Below, piece after piece: positions 7,826-14,593 of a stretch of 30,831 bases of DNA (position 1 is its first letter; each line of letters opens with the position of its first letter). The translations under genes and the position numbers were made by a program. Origin of the DNA: DASUFF01 sp036274695. GTDB lineage: Bacteria > UBA10199 > JACPAL01 > GCA-016699445. Under the pieces are notes generated by a model, which searched no databases, was not told the DNA's origin, and saw only the letters and a program-made list of their open reading frames with translations. The DNA lies in the NCBI GenBank assembly GCA_036274695.1, contig DASUFF010000017.1:1-30831 (forward strand), in the 5' to 3' direction.

Positions 7826-8239
7826 TTACTTAACGCCCGTCAATTCGACGTCGAAGATGAGGTCCGCGTTCGGAGGGATCGCGTCGCCGGCGCCGCGGGC
7901 GCCATAGCCCAGCTTCGCGGGGATCATCAACGTCCGCGTGCCGCCGACCTTCATGCCTTGAAGCCCCTCGTCCCATCCGGGGATCACGCGTCCGGTTCCG
8001 AGCGCGAACTCGATCGGCACGCCGCGATCGCGCGAGCTGTCGAACTTCTTGCCCTTCGCGCCCTTCTCGTCCAGCCAACCGGTGTAATGCACGGAGACGG
8101 TCTTGCCCTTCACCGCTTCCGCGCCCGTCCCCACCTTGTGATCTTCGTACTTGAGGCCCGAAGCCGTCGTCACCACCGCCGCCTGCGCGGCCGTCGTCAT
8201 CGCCACCATGGTCACCACCCCCATCAAGAAACGTTTCAT
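7826..8239 (-). CDS. Secreted FKBP-type peptidyl-prolyl cis-trans isomerase
   Basis: This 137-residue protein has an N-terminal signal peptide (MKRFLMGVVTMVAMTTAAQA) and a single complete FKBP domain. Hallmarks are VSVHYTGWL, the FDSSRDRG loop, 'FALGTGRVIPGWDEGLQGM' and the terminal AKLGYGARG..IPPNADLIFDVEL. It catalyses proline isomerisation and probably acts as a folding helper in the periplasm. GGGGAG lies 6-7 nt before the ATG. It is divergent from the ferredoxin gene and convergent with the carboxypeptidase gene. Confidence 0.94.
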   Translation of the reverse strand: MKRFLMGVVTMVAMTTAAQAAVVTTASGLKYEDHKVGTGAEAVKGKTVSVHYTGWLDEKGAKGKKFDSSRDRGVPIEFALGTGRVIPGWDEGLQGMKVGGTRTLMIPAKLGYGARGAGDAIPPNADLIFDVELTGVK

Positions 8240-8289
8240 AGATTCTCCCCTAATTTGACAGACCTCTAGCAGAGCCCTAAAAAAATGCC

Positions 8290-8649
8290 ATGGGAGATGA
8301 TCTCAAGTCCATCGCCGAGTCGCTGGGCGTTCCCAAGATCCGCCGCCATATCTTTCTCTGCGCGGATCAGACCAAGCCCAAGTGCTGCGCCAAGGAGGTG
8401 GGACTGGAGTCCTGGAACTACCTCAAACAACGGCTCAAGGACCTCAATTTGGTAGGTGCCGGAGGGGTCTTTCGCACCAAGGCCAACTGCCTTCAGATCT
8501 GTCAGGGGGGGCCTATTGCCGTCGTCTATCCTGAGGGCACTTGGTACCATTCCTGTACGCCCGCGGTCCTAGAAAGGATTATTCAAGAGCACTTAATTGG
8601 CGGAATTCCTGTTTTAGATTACATAATAATAATTAACCATTTGAAATAG
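8290..8649 (+). CDS. Thioredoxin-like [2Fe-2S] ferredoxin
   Basis: This 119-residue protein matches the (2Fe-2S) ferredoxin family with a thioredoxin-like fold. Cluster cysteines are Cys24 (HIFLCADQTKPKCC), Cys32/Cys33, Cys67 and Cys71 (KANCLQICQGGP). The conserved VVYPEGTWYHSCTP and IIQEHLIGG segments follow. Such proteins carry electrons in the cytosol; the partner is unknown. The C-terminus runs for a further 16 residues with an unusual Ile-rich stretch. The start at 8290 has no strong ribosome binding site. The 67-bp region behind it contains a dyad in front of the diguanylate cyclase gene. Confidence 0.9.
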   Translation: MGDDLKSIAESLGVPKIRRHIFLCADQTKPKCCAKEVGLESWNYLKQRLKDLNLVGAGGVFRTKANCLQICQGGPIAVVYPEGTWYHSCTPAVLERIIQEHLIGGIPVLDYIIIINHLK

Positions 8650-8677
8650 TTAACCAATACAAGATCGAAACAATATT

Positions 8678-8693
8678 GGACAATATGTTGTCC
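8678..8693. promoter_or_regulatory. Dyad GGACAA-N4-TTGTCC before the diguanylate cyclase gene
   Basis: Two perfect 6-bp half-sites around a TATG centre lie 24 bp before the open frame of the GGDEF gene. A TATATA stretch at 8701-8706 could be a -10 element, which would put the dyad near the -35 region, a common operator position. The surrounding 60 bp are AT-rich compared with the rest of the window. No specific regulator can be named. Confidence 0.35.
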
Positions 8694-8716
8694 ACATGGT
8701 TATATAGCCGCAACTT

Positions 8717-11092
8717 TTGGCGATTTTTGTCGATAGTGCGAGCGAAGTGGCAATCACGACTCCCATTCCTTACGACGTCCTGCGTAACACCGGTTTGACC
8801 GGCTGGACGTCGAATCTCAGCCAATTTGGCCTCACAGCCATTACCTGGGACTCCGCTCCCCTGATTCAACGCATCCGAGCCCTGGATGACACCGTCGGTC
8901 TTCTGAAAAACGACCCGGAACGGCATGGCGATCTGATCCCCCGGACCGAACAGGCCCTGACCGACCTGCTGATGGGGTCCCCGGCTCCCCTCGACCGCCG
9001 CCTCCTGGGGGAGATCGCAAGAACCCTCTATGTCATGATGGGGGAAGGCGCGAACACGGTAAAGGCCAACCCCTCGGAAGAGCTGCATCGGATAATCAGC
9101 CAGCCCTTGGACAGGGACTCCGGGATTCTGGTCCGTGGGCCCGCCTTTCTCCTGCGTCCTCGCGAGGGGCGAACCGAGGCCATGGAGCGGTTCGGTCCGA
9201 CGGTCGTGACGGTCTGGGGCCCCGATGCGGCGAGGGCTGCAGCGGCCTTTCGAGAGGTCGCCTTCCCCCGGTCCCCCGGAGATCAGCCGGACCTTCAGGC
9301 GTTCGCCTGGTCGCCGGAGGAGCTGGAACGCAAGTCTCAGGCCTTCATCAAGCAGGGATTCGACGTCCGCTCCGCTCCCGTTCCGGCGGAGCTAATGCCG
9401 AATTTCCTCGACCACCTGGATCCGGACGGCTTGATGAAGATCGGCGGACGGCCGGTGGTGCATTGGATCGTCGCCCAGAAAAACGCGACCCCTCTCGGGG
9501 CCTGGTTTCGTCGATTCGTCGACGAGCGCGACGCCCTGAAAGGCCCTTATCCCATCCAGACGCTGACCGTCCTCGGACGCGAAATGTCCCCCGACGATCC
9601 CGATCTCGAGCCGACTCTTTCCGCGCTCTTCGGGCGCCCGGTGTCCTGGCAGGATTTCCGAAAAGGATTCGCCATCGACGTGCCCCGTTACGTCACCCGG
9701 AACGTCACCATCACCCGCGACGGAGACAGAGGGGTGAAGATCGTGGCCGACATCGCCACCGGCGGCGAAACGGCGACCAGCCTTTCCGGGCGGCTGCAGC
9801 CGCCTCCGGCGAACGGCCCGTGGATCGCCAACGGCGACGACCTTAACCAGGAACTTCTCGCGGGCCTCAATCCGGAAAAGGTTCTCAAGCACTTGAACCA
9901 GGGCATCGGACGGCGGGCCCTCACCCATGTCCTGGTTTTCCTGCACCGCCTCGGCGTGAACGCGCTCGACATGAAGGCCAGCGGCCAGGGTCTCGCCTTC
10001 ATGCCCATGATCGGTTTCGATTTTCCGGACGAGAACACGAGACGGCGCATCCTGCAGGATTTTGCGGACTACCTGGCTGATCATGACGCCGGCCCGTCGG
10101 ACAAGGTCCAGCGGGCTCTCATGAGCCTCCGCCACGCCTGGGACATCGTGGAATTCCAGAACGACCGCGGGGAACCGGTGGGCCGGGATTTCCTGGCCTA
10201 CTACACGCGCAGCCGAAAAGGCGGGATCCCGCTGCGCTTCCGGCTCGACAACGGCTACGCCGGCTGGTGGCGCCTTTTCAGCCCGGATCTCGCCTTGCAC
10301 CAGGATCTGGATCCCCGCGCGAAGCCGGAAGGCGACGGGGAAGACCGGGTCGAAAAGGCCATGGCGCTGAGGATCAGCAAGGTTACGGAGGGCCGGCGGG
10401 CCATCGACTTAAGCGTGCCTCCGGACATCCGGCGGCGGCTGGCAGAACTCGAAGAAGCCGTCCTCTACCAGCAAGAGAAGCTGAAGGTGGCCCAAACCAA
10501 CGCGGACTACGACGATTTGACGAAGCTCCTCAAACGCCGGGCCTTCCTGGCGAACAACCAGGAGCTCGAGCAGAGCCTCTCGGCCAACCGCAAGGGAGAC
10601 AATCCTCAAGGCCACTGGGCGATGATGATCGACATCGATCATTTCAAGAACGTCAACGATACCTACGGCCACGTGGCCGGCGACGAGGTCATTCGCCGCG
10701 TGGCGCAGGTCCTTCGCGACACCGTGCGCAACGGCGACCTGGTCTGCCGTTGGGGAGGCGAGGAGTTCGCCCTGATCCTTCGGAATTCCGGAGAGAGCGG
10801 CATGAAACGGGTCGCCGATCTGATTCTCCAAAGCATTCGCTCCATCCGCTTCGAACCGAGAAAAGGCGTCCGGCTGCCCATCAGCGTCACCATCGGCGCC
10901 TCCGCCTTCCGCATCGTTCCCACCCGCAAGAAAACCTCCGGGGAGTTCAACCCCTGGCAGGAGCCGACCGAGGACGTGACCAACTCCATGACGGAATCGC
11001 TGCGCGCGGCCGACGAGCTCCTCTATAAAGGAAAGGACAACGGCCGCGACCAGGTCGTTTACGAGGGGATGGAAAGAGCATCCGCGGGCTAG
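8717..11092 (+). CDS. Diguanylate cyclase (GGDEF) with a large unclassified N-terminal region
   Basis: This is an open frame of up to 791 residues. The C-terminal domain (about 599-780) is a complete GGDEF domain: entry motif DDLTKLLKRRAF, metal/nucleotide site DIDHFKNVND, active-site Gly-Gly-Glu-Glu-Phe (680-684), and an allosteric inhibition I-site Arg671-x-x-Asp674 five residues before it. It should make cyclic di-GMP from two GTP and be product-inhibited. A short coiled-coil-like helix (about 570-598) precedes the domain. Residues 1 to about 560 match no family I recognise and show no transmembrane helix, so this may be a cytosolic sensor. The first codon is TTG (8717); GTG at 8747 is at least as likely, since neither has a strong ribosome binding site. 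Confidence 0.85.
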   Translation: MAIFVDSASEVAITTPIPYDVLRNTGLTGWTSNLSQFGLTAITWDSAPLIQRIRALDDTVGLLKNDPERHGDLIPRTEQALTDLLMGSPAPLDRRLLGEIARTLYVMMGEGANTVKANPSEELHRIISQPLDRDSGILVRGPAFLLRPREGRTEAMERFGPTVVTVWGPDAARAAAAFREVAFPRSPGDQPDLQAFAWSPEELERKSQAFIKQGFDVRSAPVPAELMPNFLDHLDPDGLMKIGGRPVVHWIVAQKNATPLGAWFRRFVDERDALKGPYPIQTLTVLGREMSPDDPDLEPTLSALFGRPVSWQDFRKGFAIDVPRYVTRNVTITRDGDRGVKIVADIATGGETATSLSGRLQPPPANGPWIANGDDLNQELLAGLNPEKVLKHLNQGIGRRALTHVLVFLHRLGVNALDMKASGQGLAFMPMIGFDFPDENTRRRILQDFADYLADHDAGPSDKVQRALMSLRHAWDIVEFQNDRGEPVGRDFLAYYTRSRKGGIPLRFRLDNGYAGWWRLFSPDLALHQDLDPRAKPEGDGEDRVEKAMALRISKVTEGRRAIDLSVPPDIRRRLAELEEAVLYQQEKLKVAQTNADYDDLTKLLKRRAFLANNQELEQSLSANRKGDNPQGHWAMMIDIDHFKNVNDTYGHVAGDEVIRRVAQVLRDTVRNGDLVCRWGGEEFALILRNSGESGMKRVADLILQSIRSIRFEPRKGVRLPISVTIGASAFRIVPTRKKTSGEFNPWQEPTEDVTNSMTESLRAADELLYKGKDNGRDQVVYEGMERASAG

Positions 11093-11095
11093 GCG

Positions 11096-11542
11096 TCAGA
11101 TTCTCGCAAATATTTTTTTCAGCTTCTCCTGCCGGTAATCGAAGATCTTCTTCAAGTCGGGCGCGATGAAGAGGCGGTTGACGAGCGCTCCGCCGAGCAC
11201 GGCGTACTTCACCACGTCCTCGCAGACCGTCCCGTCCCGCTCCTCCCGGAAACGGTGTTCATGGCGCCAGTAGCGGTAGGGTCCCTTCTTCTGCTCATCC
11301 ACGAACCCGTAAGGAGGGTCCCATTGCGTGATTTCGCTCACCCACGTCACCGGAATCCCCCGGATCTTGAACTTGTGCTTCAGTCGCGTGCCTTCCGCCA
11401 CGTCCTTCGGATGGTCGAGGCTCCGGAATTGCAGCCACTTGGGGGTGATCCGGTCCAGATTGTGGGCGTCGGAGAAAAAGGGAAACACGCTGTCGATCGA
11501 CTGGGGGACCCAGAGGGTGCGGCGGAGGGTGAAGACCTTCAT
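11096..11542 (-). CDS. SRPBCC (START/Bet v1-like) ligand-binding protein
   Basis: This 148-residue protein has the N-terminal pattern of the SRPBCC helix-grip fold: a first strand (KVFTLRRTLWVPQ), then 'VFPFFSDAHNLDRITPKWL', a 'GTRLKHKFKIRGIPVTWVSEI' strand pair and a long C-terminal helix. It resembles the COG4276-type cyclase/dehydrase-like proteins, which bind hydrophobic ligands; no ligand is known. It is the last gene of a three-gene operon. Its ATG overlaps the rhomboid stop codon as ATGA, so translation is probably coupled. Confidence 0.8.
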   Translation of the reverse strand: MKVFTLRRTLWVPQSIDSVFPFFSDAHNLDRITPKWLQFRSLDHPKDVAEGTRLKHKFKIRGIPVTWVSEITQWDPPYGFVDEQKKGPYRYWRHEHRFREERDGTVCEDVVKYAVLGGALVNRLFIAPDLKKIFDYRQEKLKKIFARI

Positions 11543-12270
11543 CCGTGTTTCCCTTTTGCCTCAAAACCGGTCTTTTTCAAAGGCCAAAAAATTCCGGACG
11601 CCATTCCCAGGGCCAAACCGATCGCATGGGTGCGATAGCTCACGTCCGGCTGGAATTCCGACGGGATGAACATGATCAGCGCGAAGCCGGTCACGCGCAG
11701 CAGGCGGTTGGTCCAGCGCAGCCGCGTTTCGGCCCGAAAATAGAGGGCCAGCCACATGCCGAAGAGCACGTAGAGAAGGCCCGAGGCGCCGAGCAGGGTC
11801 GCCGACTGCGGATAAGTCTTGAGCGAGAGGTACTGGGTGGCTATCCCCAGCGCGAGACCCGTGATCGGAAAGGCCGCCCAGCCGAAATAGTTCGTCAGCA
11901 GCCCCCCGAAAGGGACCAGAAAGAGAAGGTTCGACAACAGGTGTTTGATGTCGCGGTGCAGGAGGATGCTGGTCAAAAGGCGCCACCATTCGTCTCCCGA
12001 GAAAATCTTTTCGGGATTTCCGATCCAAGCCGCTTTGAAGCTGTTTGAGTTCCACGCAACGACGCTGGAGACCGCCGCCGCCAGGGCGAACAGGGAGGAC
12101 GCCAGGAAGGATTTTTTCGCCGGGCGTGCGGCCAGGAAGCTCTCGGAAGGCCGGACGATCGCCTCTTGGAGATCCTCCAGCAGGTCCTCGGGGTCGGCGT
12201 CGAAGGGATCGCCTTCGTCCCAATCGTCGTCATCCCAAGGACCGCCGGAATCGCCTCCCTTTCGGTTCAT
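11539..12270 (-). CDS. Rhomboid family intramembrane serine protease
   Basis: This 243-residue protein has about six membrane segments. Catalytic features are Ser163 in GASG, His215 in the last helix (THAIGLALG), and the H-x-x-x-N oxyanion-helix motif (His110, Asn114, in HLLSN). It should cleave transmembrane helices of client proteins within the inner membrane. The first 35 residues form an unusual cytosolic extension rich in Asp/Glu (DDDDWDEGDPFDADPED). The start at 12270 is set by the ATGA overlap with the upstream DUF983 gene; the open frame continues upstream only as a shadow of that gene. Confidence 0.88.
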   Translation of the reverse strand: MNRKGGDSGGPWDDDDWDEGDPFDADPEDLLEDLQEAIVRPSESFLAARPAKKSFLASSLFALAAAVSSVVAWNSNSFKAAWIGNPEKIFSGDEWWRLLTSILLHRDIKHLLSNLLFLVPFGGLLTNYFGWAAFPITGLALGIATQYLSLKTYPQSATLLGASGLLYVLFGMWLALYFRAETRLRWTNRLLRVTGFALIMFIPSEFQPDVSYRTHAIGLALGMASGIFWPLKKTGFEAKGKHG

Positions 12271-12599
12271 TTGAAATGGACCTCCGCCAGATAAATGACC
12301 CCGATCCCGAGCGAGCGCCGGAGCGGAGCCGTGGCCACCATGAGCGCCAGCCCCATCGCGCCGACGCCGGCGCGGGCCCATCCGCCGGAGGGGAAGCCGA
12401 TCAGAAAATAGCCGAACAGGAAAAGACCGGTGATGGCGGCCGTGGAAAAGTACATGAACATCCCGTGATCCACAGGGTCTGGCGCGTAAACCAGCCCGCA
12501 TTCGGAACATTTTGGGAAATGCGAAAAGAACGTCCGGAGCGTCCGCCCCTTTCCGCAACGCGGGCAACGCAACCGAAGAGAGCGCCACAAGGCCTTCAT
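12267..12599 (-). CDS. DUF983 family zinc-ribbon membrane protein
   Basis: This 110-residue protein begins with a zinc ribbon, Cys12-x2-Cys15 and Cys31-x2-Cys34 (CPRCG...CSECG), followed by 'DPVDHGMF' and two or three membrane segments, the standard DUF983 architecture. The family function is unknown. The start at 12599 has GAGGAAGG just upstream; the open frame upstream to 12881 is a shadow of the divergent gene. It heads the DUF983 - rhomboid - SRPBCC operon and its TGA overlaps the rhomboid ATG. Confidence 0.87.
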   Translation of the reverse strand: MKALWRSLRLRCPRCGKGRTLRTFFSHFPKCSECGLVYAPDPVDHGMFMYFSTAAITGLFLFGYFLIGFPSGGWARAGVGAMGLALMVATAPLRRSLGIGVIYLAEVHFK

Positions 12600-12609
12600 G
12601 CCTTCCTCA

Positions 12610-12638
12610 TTGACACATTCGGACGGCGAACGGAATAT
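12610..12638 (+). promoter_or_regulatory. Promoter of the 77-residue protein - hpt - ppk2 operon
   Basis: A perfect -35 hexamer TTGACA (12610-12615) is followed after 17 bp by GAATAT (12633-12638, 3/6 match). The predicted transcription start falls at about 12645, which is the A of the first ATG of the operon. The mRNA would then be leaderless, in agreement with the missing Shine-Dalgarno sequence. Confidence 0.45.
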
Positions 12639-12644
12639 CCCTTC

Positions 12645-12878
12645 ATGGTCGAAGAAACCCTCTACAAGATCCTCGTCACCGCGGCCGACGGCCGCACCCT
12701 GTTCTGGCGCAAGCGGGGCGAGGTGCACCTCCTGCCGGAGTCGCTCGCCAATACTTGGGTCGAGAAATTCAAACCGCATTTGTTCGACATCCTTCCCTCC
12801 GGCGAAATGGTGGGTTCCGGCCGCGACCCGGCCGCCCTCAAGATCGCCAAGGTGGAGAAGGTGACGGCGGACTCCTGA
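12645..12878 (+). CDS. Small hypothetical protein, 77 residues
   Basis: I do not recognise this family. The protein is soluble with a beta-rich start (LYKILVTAADGRTLFWRKRG) and a central Trp/Phe-containing segment (NTWVEKFKPHLFDIL). It is the first gene of a tight run: hpt starts 8 bp after its stop, and ppk2 overlaps hpt. No ribosome binding site precedes the ATG, and a TTGACA promoter places the transcription start on the ATG itself. It diverges from the DUF983 operon with 45 bp between the start codons. A link to nucleotide metabolism is suggested only by position. Confidence 0.55.
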   Translation: MVEETLYKILVTAADGRTLFWRKRGEVHLLPESLANTWVEKFKPHLFDILPSGEMVGSGRDPAALKIAKVEKVTADS

Positions 12879-12886
12879 CATCCCTC

Positions 12887-13387
12887 ATGAAAACGCTTCT
12901 TTCCCCCGAGGAAATCGGCAGCCGGGTCGCCGCCCTGGGAAGCGAAATTTCACGTGATTACGACGGACGTGAGCTGGTGGCGGCGGGCGTCCTCAAAGGG
13001 GCCTTCGTCTTCTTGGCGGACTTGGTGCGCCGCATCTCCGTTCCCCTCCACTGCGAATTTTTAAGGGTCTCCAGTTACGCGGACAATCGCTCCTCCGGCG
13101 AGGTCCGTCTGGACTTCGACCTCACGCAACCCGTGGAGGGCAAGCACGTGCTGTTGGTCGAGGACATCGTCGACACCGGACGGACGCTGCGTTTTCTCCT
13201 CGAGCATCTGGCCTCCAAAAAACCTCTGTCGGTCAGGGTCTGTTCCCTCCTTTACAAGGAGGTCGATCCGTCGGTGCGCCCGTTGATCGATTATGTGGGC
13301 TTCACGATTCCGAACGAGTACGTCGTGGGCTACGGAATGGACGACCGGGGCATGCTTCGTTCCCTGCCGGATATAAGGACATTATGA
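12887..13387 (+). CDS. hpt: Hypoxanthine(-guanine) phosphoribosyltransferase
   Basis: This 166-residue purine salvage enzyme converts hypoxanthine or guanine plus PRPP to IMP or GMP. The PRPP loop VEDIVDTGRT spans residues 91-100, the LKGAF segment residues 36-40, and the flexible-loop region 'FLRVSSYADNRSSGEV' has the family shape. The C-terminal 'VGFTIPNEYVVGYGMDDRG' is the classical HPRT ending that binds the purine. I chose the ATG at 12887 because the family N-terminus starts at SPEEI; upstream residues in the same frame overlap the previous gene. Its TGA overlaps the ATG of the polyphosphate kinase gene. Confidence 0.93.
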   Translation: MKTLLSPEEIGSRVAALGSEISRDYDGRELVAAGVLKGAFVFLADLVRRISVPLHCEFLRVSSYADNRSSGEVRLDFDLTQPVEGKHVLLVEDIVDTGRTLRFLLEHLASKKPLSVRVCSLLYKEVDPSVRPLIDYVGFTIPNEYVVGYGMDDRGMLRSLPDIRTL

Positions 13388-14202
13388 AACGCTACTTCGT
13401 AAAACCCGGATCGAGATTCCGGCTCGACGACGCTGATCCCTCCGACACCGGCGACTTCGAAAAAAACGGCCGCGGCGAACGTGAGGCGTGCGAGAAAACG
13501 CAAAAGATTCTCACAACGCTGGACGATTTTCAGGAGCGACTTTACGCCTCCGCGGAAAGGTCGATGCTCATCGTCCTTCAAGGCATGGATACCTCCGGGA
13601 AGGACGGTATGATCAAGAGCGTGATAGGAGCGTTCAACCAGCAAGGATGCCGCGTCAGCTCCTTCAAGGTGCCGACACAGGAGGAGAAAGCCCACGATTT
13701 CCTCTGGCGCGTCCATCACGAGGTCCCGCCAAAGGGCTTCATTGGCGTCTTCAACCGGTCGCATTACGAAGACGTGCTGGTCACGCGCGTTCACAAGATG
13801 ATCGACGACGAGACGGCCGAAAAGAGATTCCGCCAGATCAACGATTTCGAGCGTCTCCTCGCCCAAAGCGGGACCGTCATCCTGAAATTCTTCCTGCACA
13901 TCTCCAAGGACGAGCAGAGGAAACGGCTGCAGGCCCGGGCGGACGATCCGAAAAAACATTGGAAGTTCAACATCAACGACGTTCACGAGAGAAAGTATTG
14001 GGGCGATTACCAAAAGGCCTTCCGCGACTTGATCCGCGAGACGACCACGAAGCACGCCCCTTGGACGGTCGTGCCGGCGAATCACAAATGGTACCGGGAT
14101 TATGTGACGGCCAAAATCATCGCCAAAACGCTGGAGGATATGAAGCTCCGCTACCCTCCGGGTCCGAAGGGCGTCGATCTCCGCAAAATTAAGATTCGAT
14201 AG
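13384..14202 (+). CDS. Polyphosphate kinase 2 family (PPK2)
   Basis: This 272-residue P-loop kinase transfers phosphate between polyphosphate and nucleotides. Walker A is GMDTSGKDG (residues 67-75), the lid/Walker B region contains IGVFNRSHYEDVL (Arg125, Glu129, Asp130), and 'KFFLHISKDEQRKRLQAR' follows as in single-domain PPK2 enzymes. The sequence is closest in style to polyphosphate:AMP/ADP phosphotransferases (class III), but the exact nucleotide preference is inference. The gene is coupled to hpt by an ATGA overlap. The pair could make a nucleoside monophosphate by salvage and then charge it with polyphosphate. The 3' end overlaps the convergent thioesterase gene by 14 bp. Confidence 0.9.
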   Translation: MKRYFVKPGSRFRLDDADPSDTGDFEKNGRGEREACEKTQKILTTLDDFQERLYASAERSMLIVLQGMDTSGKDGMIKSVIGAFNQQGCRVSSFKVPTQEEKAHDFLWRVHHEVPPKGFIGVFNRSHYEDVLVTRVHKMIDDETAEKRFRQINDFERLLAQSGTVILKFFLHISKDEQRKRLQARADDPKKHWKFNINDVHERKYWGDYQKAFRDLIRETTTKHAPWTVVPANHKWYRDYVTAKIIAKTLEDMKLRYPPGPKGVDLRKIKIR

Positions 14203-14593
14203 GAGTGATCGCCACCGTACATCGCCCGATCGCCATCATCTTGCCCGCCTCGTCGTAGACCTTCACGTCCCAGACGTGCGTGCGGCGTCCGCGATGGACG
14301 GGGACGCCCACCGCCTCGATCACGCCCTCCTTCTTGCCGCGCAGGTGGTTGCAATTCACCTCGATGCCGACGGGGATAAAGCCCGGGGGGCATTGGATGG
14401 CGCTTCCGAGCGACGCGACCGTCTCCACCAGCGCCGCCGTCGCCCCGCCGTGGAGCAGCCCGGCCGGCTGGCGGCTGGCATCGGTGATCGGCATGCGGAT
14501 CACCATCTTCTCGGGATTGATGTCGACGGCCTCCATGGAGAGCGCCGCGCCCATCGTTTTTTCGAATTTGTACCGGATGTCTTGAAGGTTCAT
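14189..14593 (-). CDS. PaaI-family hotdog thioesterase
   Basis: This 134-residue protein has the hotdog-fold thioesterase signature: His48-Gly-Gly50 in AGLLHGGATAALVET, with Glu57 as the likely catalytic acid, and the later strands 'VEVNCNHLRGKKEG' and 'DVKVYDEAGKMMAIGRCTV'. Relatives hydrolyse small aryl-CoA or 1,4-dihydroxy-2-naphthoyl-CoA thioesters; the substrate here is unknown. The start at 14593 forms an ATGA overlap with the polX stop codon, so the two are co-translated. An in-frame extension to 14656 lies inside polX and is not the start. Confidence 0.87.
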   Translation of the reverse strand: MNLQDIRYKFEKTMGAALSMEAVDINPEKMVIRMPITDASRQPAGLLHGGATAALVETVASLGSAIQCPPGFIPVGIEVNCNHLRGKKEGVIEAVGVPVHRGRRTHVWDVKVYDEAGKMMAIGRCTVAITPIES

